NCBI RefSeq assembly: GCF_900116175.1
Contig: NZ_FPCH01000003.1
Coordinates: 372,001-436,000 of the forward strand
From: Hyphomicrobium facile
Lineage (GTDB): Bacteria > Pseudomonadota > Alphaproteobacteria > Rhizobiales > Hyphomicrobiaceae
Length of the DNA: 64,000 nucleotides
Reading direction: 5' to 3'
Part shown: piece after piece, positions 17,994 to 26,411 of the stretch
Layout of the letters: each line of letters opens with the position of its first letter
Position numbering within the stretch: position 1 is the stretch's first letter
The notes under the pieces: generated by a model
The model's database searches: none
What the model saw: the letters and a program-made list of their open reading frames with translations, nothing else
Told to the model about the DNA's origin: nothing
Position numbers and translations under genes: made by a program

Positions 17994-18998
17994 TCAATTC
18001 TGCTTGGTCGTAATCTGATCGTAGACGCCGCCATCGGCAAAGTGTGTTTTCTGGACGGTCGCCCAAGGACCAAGCTTGTCTTCGACCGAGAAGGTCTTGA
18101 TGGCCGGAAGGTTCGCTTCCTTCAGCACGGCTTCGTTACGCGGGCGAAAATGGTGCTTGGCTATGATTTTCTGCGCGTCGTCAGAATAAAGGAAATCGAG
18201 ATAGGCCTTGGCGACGTCCGCTGTCTTGCGTTTTGCGACGACGGTATCGACGATTGCGATAGGGGGCGCCGCCTCGACGCTGAGCGAGGGATAAACGACG
18301 TCGAAGTTCTGCCCATCGACCTCTGCCTTGATGAGAGCGGCTTCGTTCTCAAACGTCACCAGAACGTCGCCGATGGCGCGCTGCGTAAAGCTTGTCGTGG
18401 CGCCGCGTCCGCCACCATCGAACACCGGTACGTTGGCGAAAAGCTTGGCGACGAATTCTCGTGCCTTTTCGTCTGAACCGAGCTTGTCAACCGCATAGCC
18501 CCAAGCCGCAAGATACGTATAGCGTCCGTTCCCTGAGGTTTTCGGGTTGGGAATGACAACAGAAGTGCCGGACTTTACCAGATCATCCCAGTCGGCGATG
18601 CCCTTTGGATTGCCTTTGCGGACGAGAAAGACCGTGGTGGTCGTATAGGGTGCCGCGCCGTTGGGGAATTTCGTCCGCCAGTCGCTCGCGACGGCGCCTT
18701 TGCTCACGAGAAAATCGAGGTCCGTCGGCTGATTGAGCGTGACGACATCGGCCTCGAGGCCTTCAGCGACGGCTTGCGCCTGCTTTGTCGATCCGCCGTG
18801 CGCTTGCTTGACTTCAATGTCGCCTCCCGACGACTTCTTCCAGCTCGCAACGAACGCCGGGTTGATTTCTTTGTAAAGCTCACGCGAGACGTCATACGAA
18901 GCATTGAGAATGCTCGATTGTGCGAACGCTCCGGGCGATACCGCCACGAGAAGAGCTGTCGCCAAACCAAGCCGCGATATCGTCCGCCCGATCGTCAT
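17994..18998 (-). CDS. sbp: Sulfate/thiosulfate ABC transporter substrate-binding protein
   Basis: 334 residues from ATG 18998 (AAGGA 8 bases upstream). A signal peptide (TISRLGLATALLVAVSPGAFA) precedes the family pattern ILNASYDVSRELYKEINPAF, QAHGGSTKQAQAVAEGLEADVVTLNQPTD and NPKTSGNGRYTYLAAWGYA, which form the sulfate-binding loops of Sbp/CysP. It delivers sulfate to a CysTWA-type transporter, but no permease or ATPase gene is adjacent, so it must work with one encoded elsewhere. A hairpin with a T-rich tail and two tiny genes lie upstream on the same strand. Confidence 0.92.
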   Translation of the reverse strand: MTIGRTISRLGLATALLVAVSPGAFAQSSILNASYDVSRELYKEINPAFVASWKKSSGGDIEVKQAHGGSTKQAQAVAEGLEADVVTLNQPTDLDFLVSKGAVASDWRTKFPNGAAPYTTTTVFLVRKGNPKGIADWDDLVKSGTSVVIPNPKTSGNGRYTYLAAWGYAVDKLGSDEKAREFVAKLFANVPVFDGGGRGATTSFTQRAIGDVLVTFENEAALIKAEVDGQNFDVVYPSLSVEAAPPIAIVDTVVAKRKTADVAKAYLDFLYSDDAQKIIAKHHFRPRNEAVLKEANLPAIKTFSVEDKLGPWATVQKTHFADGGVYDQITTKQN

Positions 18999-19103
18999 AT
19001 GCAGATCCTTTTTATGTAGCGAATTCTTTGACTGGGTGTTGTTCAGCACGAAGAACTGAAGAAGACATCGCGTGCTTTTTCAGCATCGCGACGCCGTCTC
19101 GGT

Positions 19104-19143
19104 AATGAAAGAGAGACCGGCAGCCGATGGAGCCACCGGTCTC
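19104..19143 (-). terminator. terminator-like hairpin between the two tiny genes and sbp
   Basis: An 8-bp perfect stem pairs GAGACCGG (19113-19120) with CCGGTCTC (19136-19143) around a 15-base loop. In the direction of transcription it is followed by TCTTTCATT. It would end transcripts coming from the tiny genes, or modulate read-through into sbp, whose start lies about 115 bases further on. Confidence 0.6.
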
Positions 19144-19219
19144 AAGTAACCCGATCGCAGAGTGTGAGCGAGCAGGTCCAGGGAGGAAGGAAGCGCCGGC
19201 AAGCGTGCTAGCCTGCGCC

Positions 19220-19396
19220 TTAGAAGTCTGTCGACGGTCCGATCGCCGCGAGCGCGGGAACGGGGTCGAGGTCCCAGTCGCGGTTCACCACTAACGTCAA
19301 GTGCCGCCGCGGGGCCGATGTGGCGGGTCGCGGCAAATCGGTAACCTGCTGTGCCTCGACCGCCGGCTGGCCGGATGTGCTGTTGCTTCGGCTCAT
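19220..19396 (-). CDS. 58-residue protein of unknown function, coupled to the gene upstream
   Basis: The frame runs from ATG 19396 to TAA 19220. Its ATG overlaps the TGA of the preceding gene as ATGA, strong evidence that both are translated. The N-terminal 30 residues are polar and proline-rich, followed by the ordered-looking stretch RHLTLVVNRDWDLDPVPAL. No membrane segment, signal or cysteine is present. I do not recognise a family. Confidence 0.55.
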   Translation of the reverse strand: MSRSNSTSGQPAVEAQQVTDLPRPATSAPRRHLTLVVNRDWDLDPVPALAAIGPSTDF

Positions 19397-19620
19397 AGAG
19401 CGAACGCCTCCGCAACGCGGCCCGAAGCGCGGCGACGACGCCGGCTTACCGAATGAGCGATCGCTGCGCGTTCCGCGAGAAGCGGATTTGCGAAGCGGCG
19501 CCCTTCGAGTGCGCTGTATTCGTTAAGTGCCGCATGGAAGAGATACTCATGTTCTCCTTCTTCACGGATAATAAGTCCTGCCTGGTCGTCGCCGACCTCG
19601 ATGACGTAAGATTTAGACAT
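19393..19620 (-). CDS. 75-residue protein of unknown function downstream of the Met/Cys-rich peptide gene
   Basis: ATG 19620 gives a compact protein beginning MSKSYVIEVGDDQAGLIIREEG, with EYLFHAALNEYSALEGRRF in the middle and a basic RRRRR run before the C terminus. A TTG at 19671 would extend it by 17 less convincing residues. It overlaps the following 58-codon gene by ATGA. The stop of the 25-codon peptide gene is 81 bases upstream, so all three may form one transcript. No family recognised. Confidence 0.6.
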   Translation of the reverse strand: MSKSYVIEVGDDQAGLIIREEGEHEYLFHAALNEYSALEGRRFANPLLAERAAIAHSVSRRRRRASGRVAEAFAL

Positions 19621-19686
19621 GTCTTTGCTCTGCCGGCGGTCGCCAGCGTCCTCTTGAGTGCGATTGTTCAATTGAAATGGCTCAGT

Positions 19687-19715
19687 CCGGGCTGCGTGAT
19701 CTCAACAGCAGCCGG
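19687..19715 (-). promoter_or_regulatory. hairpin over the last codons of the Met/Cys-rich peptide gene
   Basis: GCAGCCGG at 19708-19715 pairs with CCGGGCTGC at 19687-19695, an 8-bp stem with one bulged G and a 12-base loop. The Gly-Cys codons are in the stem; the last Cys codon and the stop are in the loop. A ribosome paused at these codons would keep the stem open. Confidence 0.45.
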
Positions 19716-19779
19716 GCATACACATGCAGCCCATCATCATCGCGCGAGAGGCATTAGAGCGGGGGTCTAAGTTTTTCAT
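19702..19779 (-). CDS. 25-residue Met/Cys-rich peptide, candidate leader peptide
   Basis: ATG 19779 to TGA 19702, with a good ribosome binding site (GGAG 8 bases upstream). The N-terminal half is ordinary (MKNLDPRSNASRA); the C-terminal half is MMMGCMCMPGCC followed at once by the stop. Nine of the last twelve residues are Met or Cys. The two final Cys codons and the stop lie in a hairpin (19687-19715). It precedes two tiny genes and then a sulfate-binding protein gene on the same strand. That position suits an attenuator sensing sulfur amino acid supply; a metal-binding or modified peptide is the alternative. Confidence 0.6.
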   Translation of the reverse strand: MKNLDPRSNASRAMMMGCMCMPGCC

Positions 19780-20231
19780 AGCGGTCTCCATTGCGGAGCC
19801 TACGAGCATTTCGTAGGGCTTAGCGTTTGATGACGCGGCGCAAGTCGCTTTCGAAATCACCGCGGCCAGCACAGCAGCGTGCCGACAGACGCATGAAAGC
19901 CTTGATCGAGGTGTCGGGTCAAATAACAAGAACTTCGATGCTTATGAGGTCAGGGATAAAGTCGGGGCGGACGGCGAAATCTCGACGAAGGGGACGCCTG
20001 GATTCTCTGGATCGCCGACCGGTGCGCCGACCGGAGAGGCCGATTCAAGGTGAGAAATCACGCCGTTCAATTGAACGCGGTTAAGGATTGCAGTCTTTTC
20101 CTGATGCTCAGTGGCTTGCTCACAGGTATGGGGAGTGCCCGATCCGCCGTGGCAATTTCCCACATACCGCTCCGGTGCTACACCTCGTCAGGTTCGGCGA
20201 CGAATTCAGCAGGGGAAGGGGGACCTCAAGT
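19780..20231. promoter_or_regulatory. 452-base divergent intergenic region
   Basis: It lies between the Met/Cys-rich peptide gene (minus) and the UDP-glucose dehydrogenase gene (plus) and should hold both promoters. A hairpin CCTACGA-GCATT-TCGTAGG (19799-19817, extendable by two pairs past one bulge) ends about 18 bases before the peptide gene's start and would be in its 5' leader. I see no other gene in this stretch. Confidence 0.45.
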
Positions 20232-21611
20232 ATGAAGATTTGTATGGTCGGCGCGGGGTATGTCGGGCTCGTCTCTGCCGCCTGCTTTTCGGACTTCGGC
20301 TGGACCGTTACCTGTGTCGACAAGGACCCGAACCGGCTTGCCGACCTGAAGGCAGGCCGCTCCCCCATCTATGAGCCCGGGCTTGACGATTTGTTGGAGC
20401 GAAACATCAAGGCCGGTCGCTTGGTGTTTACGGAGAAGCTCGGACCGGCCGTTGCGGACGCCGACGTTGTCTTCCTGGCGGTCGGAACGCCGATGCGGCG
20501 TGGCGACGGGTATGCCGACCTTTCCTATGTGTTCTCAGCCGTCGAAGAGGCTGCTCCCCATTTCAACGGATTCACGGTCGTCACGACGAAATCCACCGTG
20601 CCGGTCGGGACCAGCCGCGAGATCGAGCGCCGTCTCAAGGCAAAGCGCCCCGATGCCGACGTTGCCATCTGCTCCAACCCCGAGTTTCTGCGCGAAGGAT
20701 CGGCGATCCAGGACTTCACCCATCCCGACCGGGTTCTCGTCGGCACCGACGACGATCGTGCGCGCGACGTGATGGAGCGGCTTTACAAGCCCCTGGCGCT
20801 GCGCGGCTCACCGGTGATGTTCGTCGAGCGCGAATCGGCGGAACTCGCGAAGTACGCGGCAAACGCCTTCCTGGCCCTCAAGATCAGCTTCATCAACGAG
20901 ATCGCGGATCTCTGCGAGAGCGTAGGCGCCGACGTTCAGCAGGTTGCCTCTGCAATCGGCAAGGACCGGCGTATCGGCGACAAGTTTCTTCATCCGGGTC
21001 CGGGTTACGGCGGCTCCTGCTTTCCCAAAGACGTTTCGGCGCTTATCCGGACCGCACGGGAGGCGAGAGCGCCGGTGTCGATCATCGAGCAGGTCGAACG
21101 CGTCAACCACGAGCGCAAGCTCGCCATGGCAATCCGCGTCGTAGAAGCCGCGGGGGGTTCGGTTCGCAACAAGACGATCGCGGTCCTGGGACTGACCTTC
21201 AAGCCGAACACCGACGACATGCGCGACGCGCCGAGCCTCGTCATCGTGCCCATGCTGCAGGAACGCGGCGCGACGATTCGGGCCTGCGATCCGCAGGGCC
21301 GGCGTCATGCCGAGCCTTTGCTGCCCGGCATCGTCTGGTGCGATAGTGCCGACCAGGCCGCGGAAGGCGCCGACGTCCTCGTCGTCGTTACGGAGTGGAA
21401 CGAGTACCGGGCGCTCAATCTCGAAGCGCTCAAGGCGCGCATGACCGGCAATACCATTGTCGACCTGCGGAACGTCTTCGATGCCGATGCCGTTCGCGAA
21501 CTCGGACTCAGTTATTCCGGCATTGGCCGCGGCCGGCTCGACGCTGCGAAGGGCGAAGCAAATGCTGCACCCGTTCAAACGGCGCTGCATTCCGTCGAAG
21601 CCGCAAAATAG
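20232..21611 (+). CDS. ugd: UDP-glucose 6-dehydrogenase
   Basis: 459 residues from ATG 20232, chosen because the N-terminal Rossmann motif MKICMVGAGYVGLVSA starts there and GGGGAAGGGGG precedes it. The catalytic cysteine is Cys263 in GPGYGGSCFPKDVSAL; FLAVGTPM and STVPVGTS are the NAD/substrate loops, and LTFKPNTDDMRDAPS opens the C-terminal UDP-binding domain. It oxidises UDP-glucose twice to UDP-glucuronate for exopolysaccharide, LPS or glucuronosyl lipids. A terminator follows the stop, so it is not co-transcribed with flhA by default. Confidence 0.96.
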   Translation: MKICMVGAGYVGLVSAACFSDFGWTVTCVDKDPNRLADLKAGRSPIYEPGLDDLLERNIKAGRLVFTEKLGPAVADADVVFLAVGTPMRRGDGYADLSYVFSAVEEAAPHFNGFTVVTTKSTVPVGTSREIERRLKAKRPDADVAICSNPEFLREGSAIQDFTHPDRVLVGTDDDRARDVMERLYKPLALRGSPVMFVERESAELAKYAANAFLALKISFINEIADLCESVGADVQQVASAIGKDRRIGDKFLHPGPGYGGSCFPKDVSALIRTAREARAPVSIIEQVERVNHERKLAMAIRVVEAAGGSVRNKTIAVLGLTFKPNTDDMRDAPSLVIVPMLQERGATIRACDPQGRRHAEPLLPGIVWCDSADQAAEGADVLVVVTEWNEYRALNLEALKARMTGNTIVDLRNVFDADAVRELGLSYSGIGRGRLDAAKGEANAAPVQTALHSVEAAK

Positions 21612-21647
21612 ATCCGTCCAGGCGCGGAGAGACCTGACACCATCACG

Positions 21648-21680
21648 GGTTGGCGATGCAATGGCGCCAACCATCCTTTT
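21648..21680 (+). terminator. intrinsic terminator of ugd
   Basis: An 8-bp perfect stem pairs GGTTGGCG (21648-21655) with CGCCAACC (21665-21672), followed by ATCCTTTT. It lies 37 bases after the ugd stop. Confidence 0.75.
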
Positions 21681-21749
21681 GAATTCCGTGTAAATTTCTT
21701 ATTTTCGCATTTTTCTCCGCTGTTTGGCGGTCGATGACGACCTCGCGCA

Positions 21750-21793
21750 AGCTTCGGATAGGAAGCTCGCCCCCAAAGTTTGGGGGATTTTTT
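21750..21793 (+). promoter_or_regulatory. tandem hairpins with an intrinsic-terminator form directly before flhA
   Basis: A stem AGCTTC/GAAGCT (21750-21755 with 21762-21767) is followed two bases later by CCCCCAAA-G-TTTGGGGG (21770-21786), then A and six T (21788-21793). The last T is 5 bases before the flhA ATG, and the right arm GGGGG is also the only Shine-Dalgarno candidate. The structure could stop transcription and hide the ribosome binding site at once. Confidence 0.65.
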
Positions 21794-21798
21794 CGATC

Positions 21799-23892
21799 AT
21801 GGCAGCCACGAAAACCGCTGAGGGCGGCGTCGACCTAAATTTGGGTCAGCGCGACGCCGGTTTGGCCGTGGGCATGATCGCCATCCTGATGATCCTGTTC
21901 CTGCCGCTTCCGGCGTTCATGATCGATCTTGGGCTGGCTTTGTCCATCGCGCTGTCGATCGTGATCCTGATGGTCGCGTTGTGGATACGCCGGCCGCTCG
22001 AATTTTCCGCCTTTCCGACTATCTTGCTGATCGCGACGCTGCTCCGGCTGTCTCTCAACGTCGCGACGACGCGCCTTATTCTCTCGCAAGGCGCCGAGGG
22101 ACCAAACGCCGCCGGCCACGTCATCGCCGGTTTCGCCCAATTCGTCATGGGCGGCAATTTCGTCATCGGCATCATCGTCTTCATCATTCTCATCACCGTG
22201 AACTTCGTGGTCATCACGAAGGGCGCGACGCGTATCGCCGAGGTCGGTGCGCGCTTCACGCTCGATTCGCTGCCGGGCAAGCAGATGGCCGTCGACGCCG
22301 ATCTCGCGGCCGGGTCGATAGACGAGAAGGAAGCCATCCGGCGCCGCAGGGAACTTGAAGAAGAAAGCCAATTCTTCGGCGCCATGGACGGCGCCTCGAA
22401 GTTCGTTCGCGGCGACGCCATCGCTGGGTTGATCATCACTGCGGTCAATATCTTCGGCGGAATCATCATCGGCGTTACGCAGCACGATCTGGCATTCGAT
22501 ACCGCAGCCAAGACTTTTACGTTGCTGTCGGTGGGCGACGGCCTCGTCACCCAGATGCCCGCGCTCATCGTCGCGCTCGCGGCGGGCCTTCTCGTGTCGA
22601 AGGGCGGCACCCAGGGCTCGACGGAAGGCATCATCGTCAGCCAGCTCGGCAATTATCCCCGCGCGTTGATGGTGACAGGCGGCGTGATGTTGCTGCTGGC
22701 TCTGGCACCGGGTCTGCCCTGGTATGTATTCGCCCCTATCGGCGGCATGCTTTCGTTCATCAGCATGCGCATCGTTCGACAGAGAGGCGAAAGCGCGCAA
22801 GCTGCATCCAAAGCGCAATCCGCGAGCGAAATTCCGTCTGCCGAAGAGCAATCGCGTCAGTCCATCCGCGAACAGCTCAAGACGACGGAAATCGAGATCT
22901 GCTTCGGCAAGCAAATTTCGACCGTCCTGATGCGCACGACCGGCGATCTGCCTCTGCGCGTCGCCAAGATGCGGCGAAAGTTCGCCAAGCAGTACGGTTT
23001 CGTCGTTCCGGACATCAAGCTCGTCGAAGATCTTTCTGTTCCGCCGAAGAGTTATCAGATCAAGGTCCATGGGACGGTGATCGCGACTGCCGAGCTTCGG
23101 CTCGGGGACGTGCTCGTCGTTGTCGGCGACGGCCCGAAGCCCGAGGCGCCGGGAGACGAGACACGCGAACCTGCATTCGGCATGAAGGCCTTGTGGATAC
23201 CGGACATTTTCACGAACGCGCTGAAGCGCGACGGTTTCGTTCCGGTCGAAAACACATCCGTGCTGCTGACGCATGTTGCCGAAGTCATCCGCAACAGCTT
23301 GGCGCAGCTCTTTTCATATCGCGATCTTCGCGCGCTTCTCGAGCGGCTCGACCCCGAGTATCGCAAGCTGCTGGAAGAAATCTGCCCGGCGCAGATCTCG
23401 TACTCCGGCCTGCAGAGCGTCCTCAAATTGTTGCTCGCCGAGCGCATTTCGATCCGGAACCTGCACCTCATTCTCGAAGCCGTTGCGGAGATCGCACCGT
23501 TCTCGCGCAAGGCCGAGCAGATCTCAGAACACGTGCGCATGCGCCTCGCGTCGCAGATTTGCGGCGATCTCAGCGAAGGCAACTATCTCAAGGTCGTGCG
23601 GCTTGGAAATCGCTGGGAGCTCGCCTTCCATCAGGCGCTCAAGCGCGATGCCAAGGGCGAAGTCGTCGAGTTCGACATCGAACCGCGTCTCATCGAGCAG
23701 TTCGGGGGCGATCTCAGCCGAATGGTTCAGCCGCTCATGGACGCGGGCCATCAATTCGTTCTCGTCACTGCCGCCGAGACGCGCCCCTACGTTCACACGG
23801 TTACGGAGCGCCTCTACGGAACGCTGCCTGTCCTCTCTCATCTCGAGATCAGCCGCGGCGTCCAGATTCAATCTCTCGGCTCGGTTTCATGA
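21799..23892 (+). CDS. flhA: Flagellar export gate protein FlhA
   Basis: 697 residues from ATG 21799, the usual FlhA length; an upstream TTG at 21724 would add 25 non-conserved residues and place the terminator-like hairpin in the coding region. Eight N-terminal membrane segments come first ([20 protein letters not shown] onward). The conserved cytoplasmic loop [29 protein letters not shown] (FHIPEP region) follows, and from ~360 the cytosolic domain that docks export chaperones. It forms the nonameric ring of the export gate. Its stop overlaps fliR by ATGA. Confidence 0.97.
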   Translation: MAATKTAEGGVDLNLGQRDAGLAVGMIAILMILFLPLPAFMIDLGLALSIALSIVILMVALWIRRPLEFSAFPTILLIATLLRLSLNVATTRLILSQGAEGPNAAGHVIAGFAQFVMGGNFVIGIIVFIILITVNFVVITKGATRIAEVGARFTLDSLPGKQMAVDADLAAGSIDEKEAIRRRRELEEESQFFGAMDGASKFVRGDAIAGLIITAVNIFGGIIIGVTQHDLAFDTAAKTFTLLSVGDGLVTQMPALIVALAAGLLVSKGGTQGSTEGIIVSQLGNYPRALMVTGGVMLLLALAPGLPWYVFAPIGGMLSFISMRIVRQRGESAQAASKAQSASEIPSAEEQSRQSIREQLKTTEIEICFGKQISTVLMRTTGDLPLRVAKMRRKFAKQYGFVVPDIKLVEDLSVPPKSYQIKVHGTVIATAELRLGDVLVVVGDGPKPEAPGDETREPAFGMKALWIPDIFTNALKRDGFVPVENTSVLLTHVAEVIRNSLAQLFSYRDLRALLERLDPEYRKLLEEICPAQISYSGLQSVLKLLLAERISIRNLHLILEAVAEIAPFSRKAEQISEHVRMRLASQICGDLSEGNYLKVVRLGNRWELAFHQALKRDAKGEVVEFDIEPRLIEQFGGDLSRMVQPLMDAGHQFVLVTAAETRPYVHTVTERLYGTLPVLSHLEISRGVQIQSLGSVS

Positions 23893-24653
23893 CCGAATTC
23901 ACTCACGAAACCATTCTGGTTCCGTTCCTTGTCTTCTGTCGCGTGGGCGCTTGCTTCATGCTGCTGCCCGGACTTTCGAGCGAGCGCATTCCGGTTCAGC
24001 TTCGACTTTTCGTTGCCGTGGCCGTTTCTCTCGCGATTACGCCGCTCGTGTACGATTCCGTTCGTCCGTCGGCGGGGGAAACACCGAGCAACTTGCTCGG
24101 AATGATCATGATCGAAACCTCGACCGGAATCCTTTTGGGATTTCTGGTGCGCGTTCTATTCATGGCACTCGAGTTCGTCGCCACGGCCATGGCGAACTTG
24201 GCCGGATACGGATCGGTCTTCTCTCGTGCAATCGACAACAACGACCCTTCTTCGCCGTTTGCGTCTCTCGTAACGATGCCCGCCGTCGTGCTTTTCTTCA
24301 TCACCAACCAGCACATCAACATCATTCGTATGCTGGAACGGTCATACGACGCCTTCAAAGTCGGGGTGGCGATTGCGGCGCCGCCAAATCTGCAGATGAT
24401 CGTCGGGCAGGTCGGGCTCGCCTTCAAGTTGACGCTGCAGCTAAGCGCTGCGCTCATCGTCTATTCGCTGACGGTCAATCTCGCGTTCGGCTTCCTGAAC
24501 AAGATGGTGCCGCAGATACCGATTTATTTTGTATCGACACCGTTCGTCGTGCTCGGCGGTCTCTTTCTGTTGCTGCAGATCGACAAATCGGCCATGGAGA
24601 TTTTTTCCTCCCTGGTGACACAGGCGATCCAGAACCTTGGCCAAAATGGCTAG
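23889..24653 (+). CDS. fliR: Flagellar export gate protein FliR
   Basis: 254 residues, begun by ATG overlapping the flhA stop. Six or more hydrophobic segments, with the family pattern [21 protein letters not shown] near the N terminus and [21 protein letters not shown] near the C terminus. FliR assembles with FliP and FliQ into the export pore; fliQ lies 18 kb away and fliP 34 kb away in this window. Confidence 0.96.
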   Translation: MTEFTHETILVPFLVFCRVGACFMLLPGLSSERIPVQLRLFVAVAVSLAITPLVYDSVRPSAGETPSNLLGMIMIETSTGILLGFLVRVLFMALEFVATAMANLAGYGSVFSRAIDNNDPSSPFASLVTMPAVVLFFITNQHINIIRMLERSYDAFKVGVAIAAPPNLQMIVGQVGLAFKLTLQLSAALIVYSLTVNLAFGFLNKMVPQIPIYFVSTPFVVLGGLFLLLQIDKSAMEIFSSLVTQAIQNLGQNG

Positions 24654-25062
24654 ATCATCGAAAAAAGTCAGTCGGCTCGTCGAAGTCTTTCGTGATCTCG
24701 AGACCACCGAGAGAGCCAGGGTCGGCGAATTGACCCGCCAAATCAGTGAACTTCGGAGCTCGCAGGAAGAGATCATCGCCACCCTCGCCAATCCATCCGC
24801 GGTCCACGAGCCCTTTCTGGCGCTGATGTCGCGGAGCCTTGGGAACATTCAGCGGCGCCTTCAGCGTCTCTCGAACGAACATGCGGCGGTGCTCGCTCGC
24901 TATGCCGCGGCTGCAGCCCGTACGCGCGCTGCGAATTCCTTGCTGGCTGACGTTCGAGCCGAGGAATCCCGCAAATCCGAGCAGCGGGAACTCGAGGCTT
25001 TGCTCGAATTTCAGCAAGCTACGGCGGCGCAAGGCCGGGGTAAGTCTACTCGTTCATCGTGA
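24646..25062 (+). CDS. fliJ: FliJ-like flagellar coiled-coil protein
   Basis: 138 residues, almost entirely heptad-rich helix (LVEVFRDLETTERARVGELTRQISEL, then RRLQRLSNEHAAVLARYAAAAARTRAA). Length, composition and position after fliR fit FliJ, the export-ATPase stalk protein that links FliI to FlhA. ATG 24646 overlaps the end of fliR by 8 bases. The family match rests on shape and context, since FliJ is poorly conserved. Confidence 0.65.
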   Translation: MARSSKKVSRLVEVFRDLETTERARVGELTRQISELRSSQEEIIATLANPSAVHEPFLALMSRSLGNIQRRLQRLSNEHAAVLARYAAAAARTRAANSLLADVRAEESRKSEQRELEALLEFQQATAAQGRGKSTRSS

Positions 25063-25091
25063 GGCTTCATCCTCCGCAACCGAAACGAGCT

Positions 25092-25454
25092 ATGCCTATC
25101 ATTTCGCCCACAGCTGCCGCCGATCAGGCCATGTGGACCGCCCGACAGACAGTCCGGCCGGCGCCATCCGCCGACGTTCGCTCCGTTGACGCCGCAGCGC
25201 AGGAACAGACCGGCCAGACGCAGAAGAGCAAGGCCAAGGAAGCCGGCCAACAGTTCGAGGCAATGTATCTCCGGCAGATGCTGGAAGAGTGGATGCCGAA
25301 GGATTCGGAATCTCTCTTCGGCGATGGCACCGCGGGAACGGTATGGCGGGGAATGATGGTCGATACCTTAGCGACCACTCTGTCGAAATCGGGAACGATC
25401 GGCATCGCGCAAATGATCATCAAACCGGAACCCGACGGTTCCAGAGGACAGTAA
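25092..25454 (+). CDS. FlgJ N-terminal-type rod-binding protein (CheL-like)
   Basis: 120 residues from ATG 25092; a GTG at 25059 overlapping the fliJ-like stop would add 11 residues and cannot be excluded. The diagnostic stretch is AKEAGQQFEAMYLRQMLEEWMPKDS, then LFGDGTAGTVWRGMMVDTLATTLSKSGTIGIAQMI, the rod-scaffold domain of FlgJ without the peptidoglycan hydrolase. Such short versions (CheL) are usual in alphaproteobacteria. It caps the growing rod in the periplasm. Confidence 0.85.
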   Translation: MPIISPTAAADQAMWTARQTVRPAPSADVRSVDAAAQEQTGQTQKSKAKEAGQQFEAMYLRQMLEEWMPKDSESLFGDGTAGTVWRGMMVDTLATTLSKSGTIGIAQMIIKPEPDGSRGQ

Positions 25455-25455
25455 A

Positions 25456-25947
25456 ATGAGCAGTGCGGCGGCGGAAGCAAAAGCCGGATCTCACCAACCT
25501 TCGCCCGCAGCCGTCACGCGCGCCGGCGCTGTTGTTCAAAGCGGCCTTCGGTCTGTGCTGCCTAGCCGCGCCGTTACGCGCGACATCGAAGCCGCGCGCG
25601 CACTTGTGATCCAGGTCATCCAGCGTATCGACAGTTGCCTCGACGAGGAAATCGCAGCTTTGGACAAAGTGCCAAACTTCGATCTCAAGGCTTCAAACGA
25701 TCGCAAGAGCCAGGGTCTCGTTGATCTCAGCCAGGCCATGCGGCGGTTGAAACCGGCCGACGTCGATGACGAACTCAACATGCAGCTTCAGGCATTCCGC
25801 GCCAAGCTCGCCATCAATCTTCGCAAGATCTGCCTTCACCTCGATGCGGTCAAGGAGATCACGGCGATGCTGTCCCTCGCCATCCAGAGCGCGGAATCGG
25901 ACGGCACTTATACTCGTCACATCGGACCGCAGCGGAGCCCGACGTGA
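25456..25947 (+). CDS. FlgN-like flagellar protein (probable export chaperone)
   Basis: 163 residues, largely helical, with no membrane segment or signal. The core is ARALVIQVIQRIDSCLDEEIAALDKV and LVDLSQAMRRL, resembling FlgN-type chaperones for the hook-junction proteins FlgK and FlgL. It starts one base after the rod-binding gene and overlaps the next gene by 4 bases. Assignment rests on length, helix pattern and context. Confidence 0.5.
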   Translation: MSSAAAEAKAGSHQPSPAAVTRAGAVVQSGLRSVLPSRAVTRDIEAARALVIQVIQRIDSCLDEEIAALDKVPNFDLKASNDRKSQGLVDLSQAMRRLKPADVDDELNMQLQAFRAKLAINLRKICLHLDAVKEITAMLSLAIQSAESDGTYTRHIGPQRSPT

Positions 25948-26411
25948 TCCGACTACTCGTCTTATCGCTCATCGCCTGTCTCTCCACGATCGGCGGCGTC
26001 TATGGCGCTGTTTCCTGGAAATCCAATGCGAAGACGGATACGGCGAAGGAAACGGGCCCCAAGCTGCAGATGATGAAAACTCATATGGTCAGCGTGCCGA
26101 TCCTGACGAACGGTGAAGTCATGGGTTATGTCGTGACGCGCATGCAGTTCACGGCGGACTCCGAACTTGTTAAACTCAGCACGATCCAACCGGAAGTGTT
26201 CGTGGCCGACGAAGCGTTTCGGCAGATCTACGAGACCACGCCGAACGATATCAGGACCGGACGCAAACAGGCCATCAAAGATCTCGCAGCCAACATCGCG
26301 GCCGGAGCCAATAAGCGACTCGGCCGGGACGTGATCAAGGACATCGTGATCGACAGTTGGACCTATCTCTCAAAAGCGGACATGATGAAAAACAATGAGC
26401 GCAATCGATAG
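25944..26411 (+). CDS. membrane-anchored periplasmic protein of the flagellar cluster (FliL-like shape)
   Basis: 155 residues with one N-terminal membrane segment or uncleaved signal (IRLLVLSLIACLSTIGGVYGAVSW) and a periplasmic remainder. VPILTNGEVMGYVVTRMQFTADSELV and LGRDVIKDIVIDSWTYLSK recall the stomatin-like fold of FliL, but the true fliL lies at 58317. It is coupled to both neighbours by overlaps. The function is unknown; a second FliL-type stator or basal-body accessory is possible. Confidence 0.5.
   Translation: MIRLLVLSLIACLSTIGGVYGAVSWKSNAKTDTAKETGPKLQMMKTHMVSVPILTNGEVMGYVVTRMQFTADSELVKLSTIQPEVFVADEAFRQIYETTPNDIRTGRKQAIKDLAANIAAGANKRLGRDVIKDIVIDSWTYLSKADMMKNNERNR

Noticed and set aside
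18999-19219. SAM-II riboswitch before sbp
   Set aside because: The conserved pseudoknot elements I know for that class are not visible; the only structure is a simple terminator-like hairpin.
19080-19415. 111-codon minus-strand frame across the sbp upstream region
   Set aside because: It runs through the terminator-like hairpin and overlaps the better supported 58-codon gene in another frame; the sequence is Arg/Pro-rich without pattern.
21835-23274. Long open frame on the minus strand opposite flhA
   Set aside because: Its protein is a His/Arg/Asp-rich shadow typical of GC-rich antisense frames; flhA is certain on the plus strand.
25944-26411. Calling this gene fliL
   Set aside because: The canonical fliL is at 58317-58799 next to fliP; the likeness here is only in general shape.
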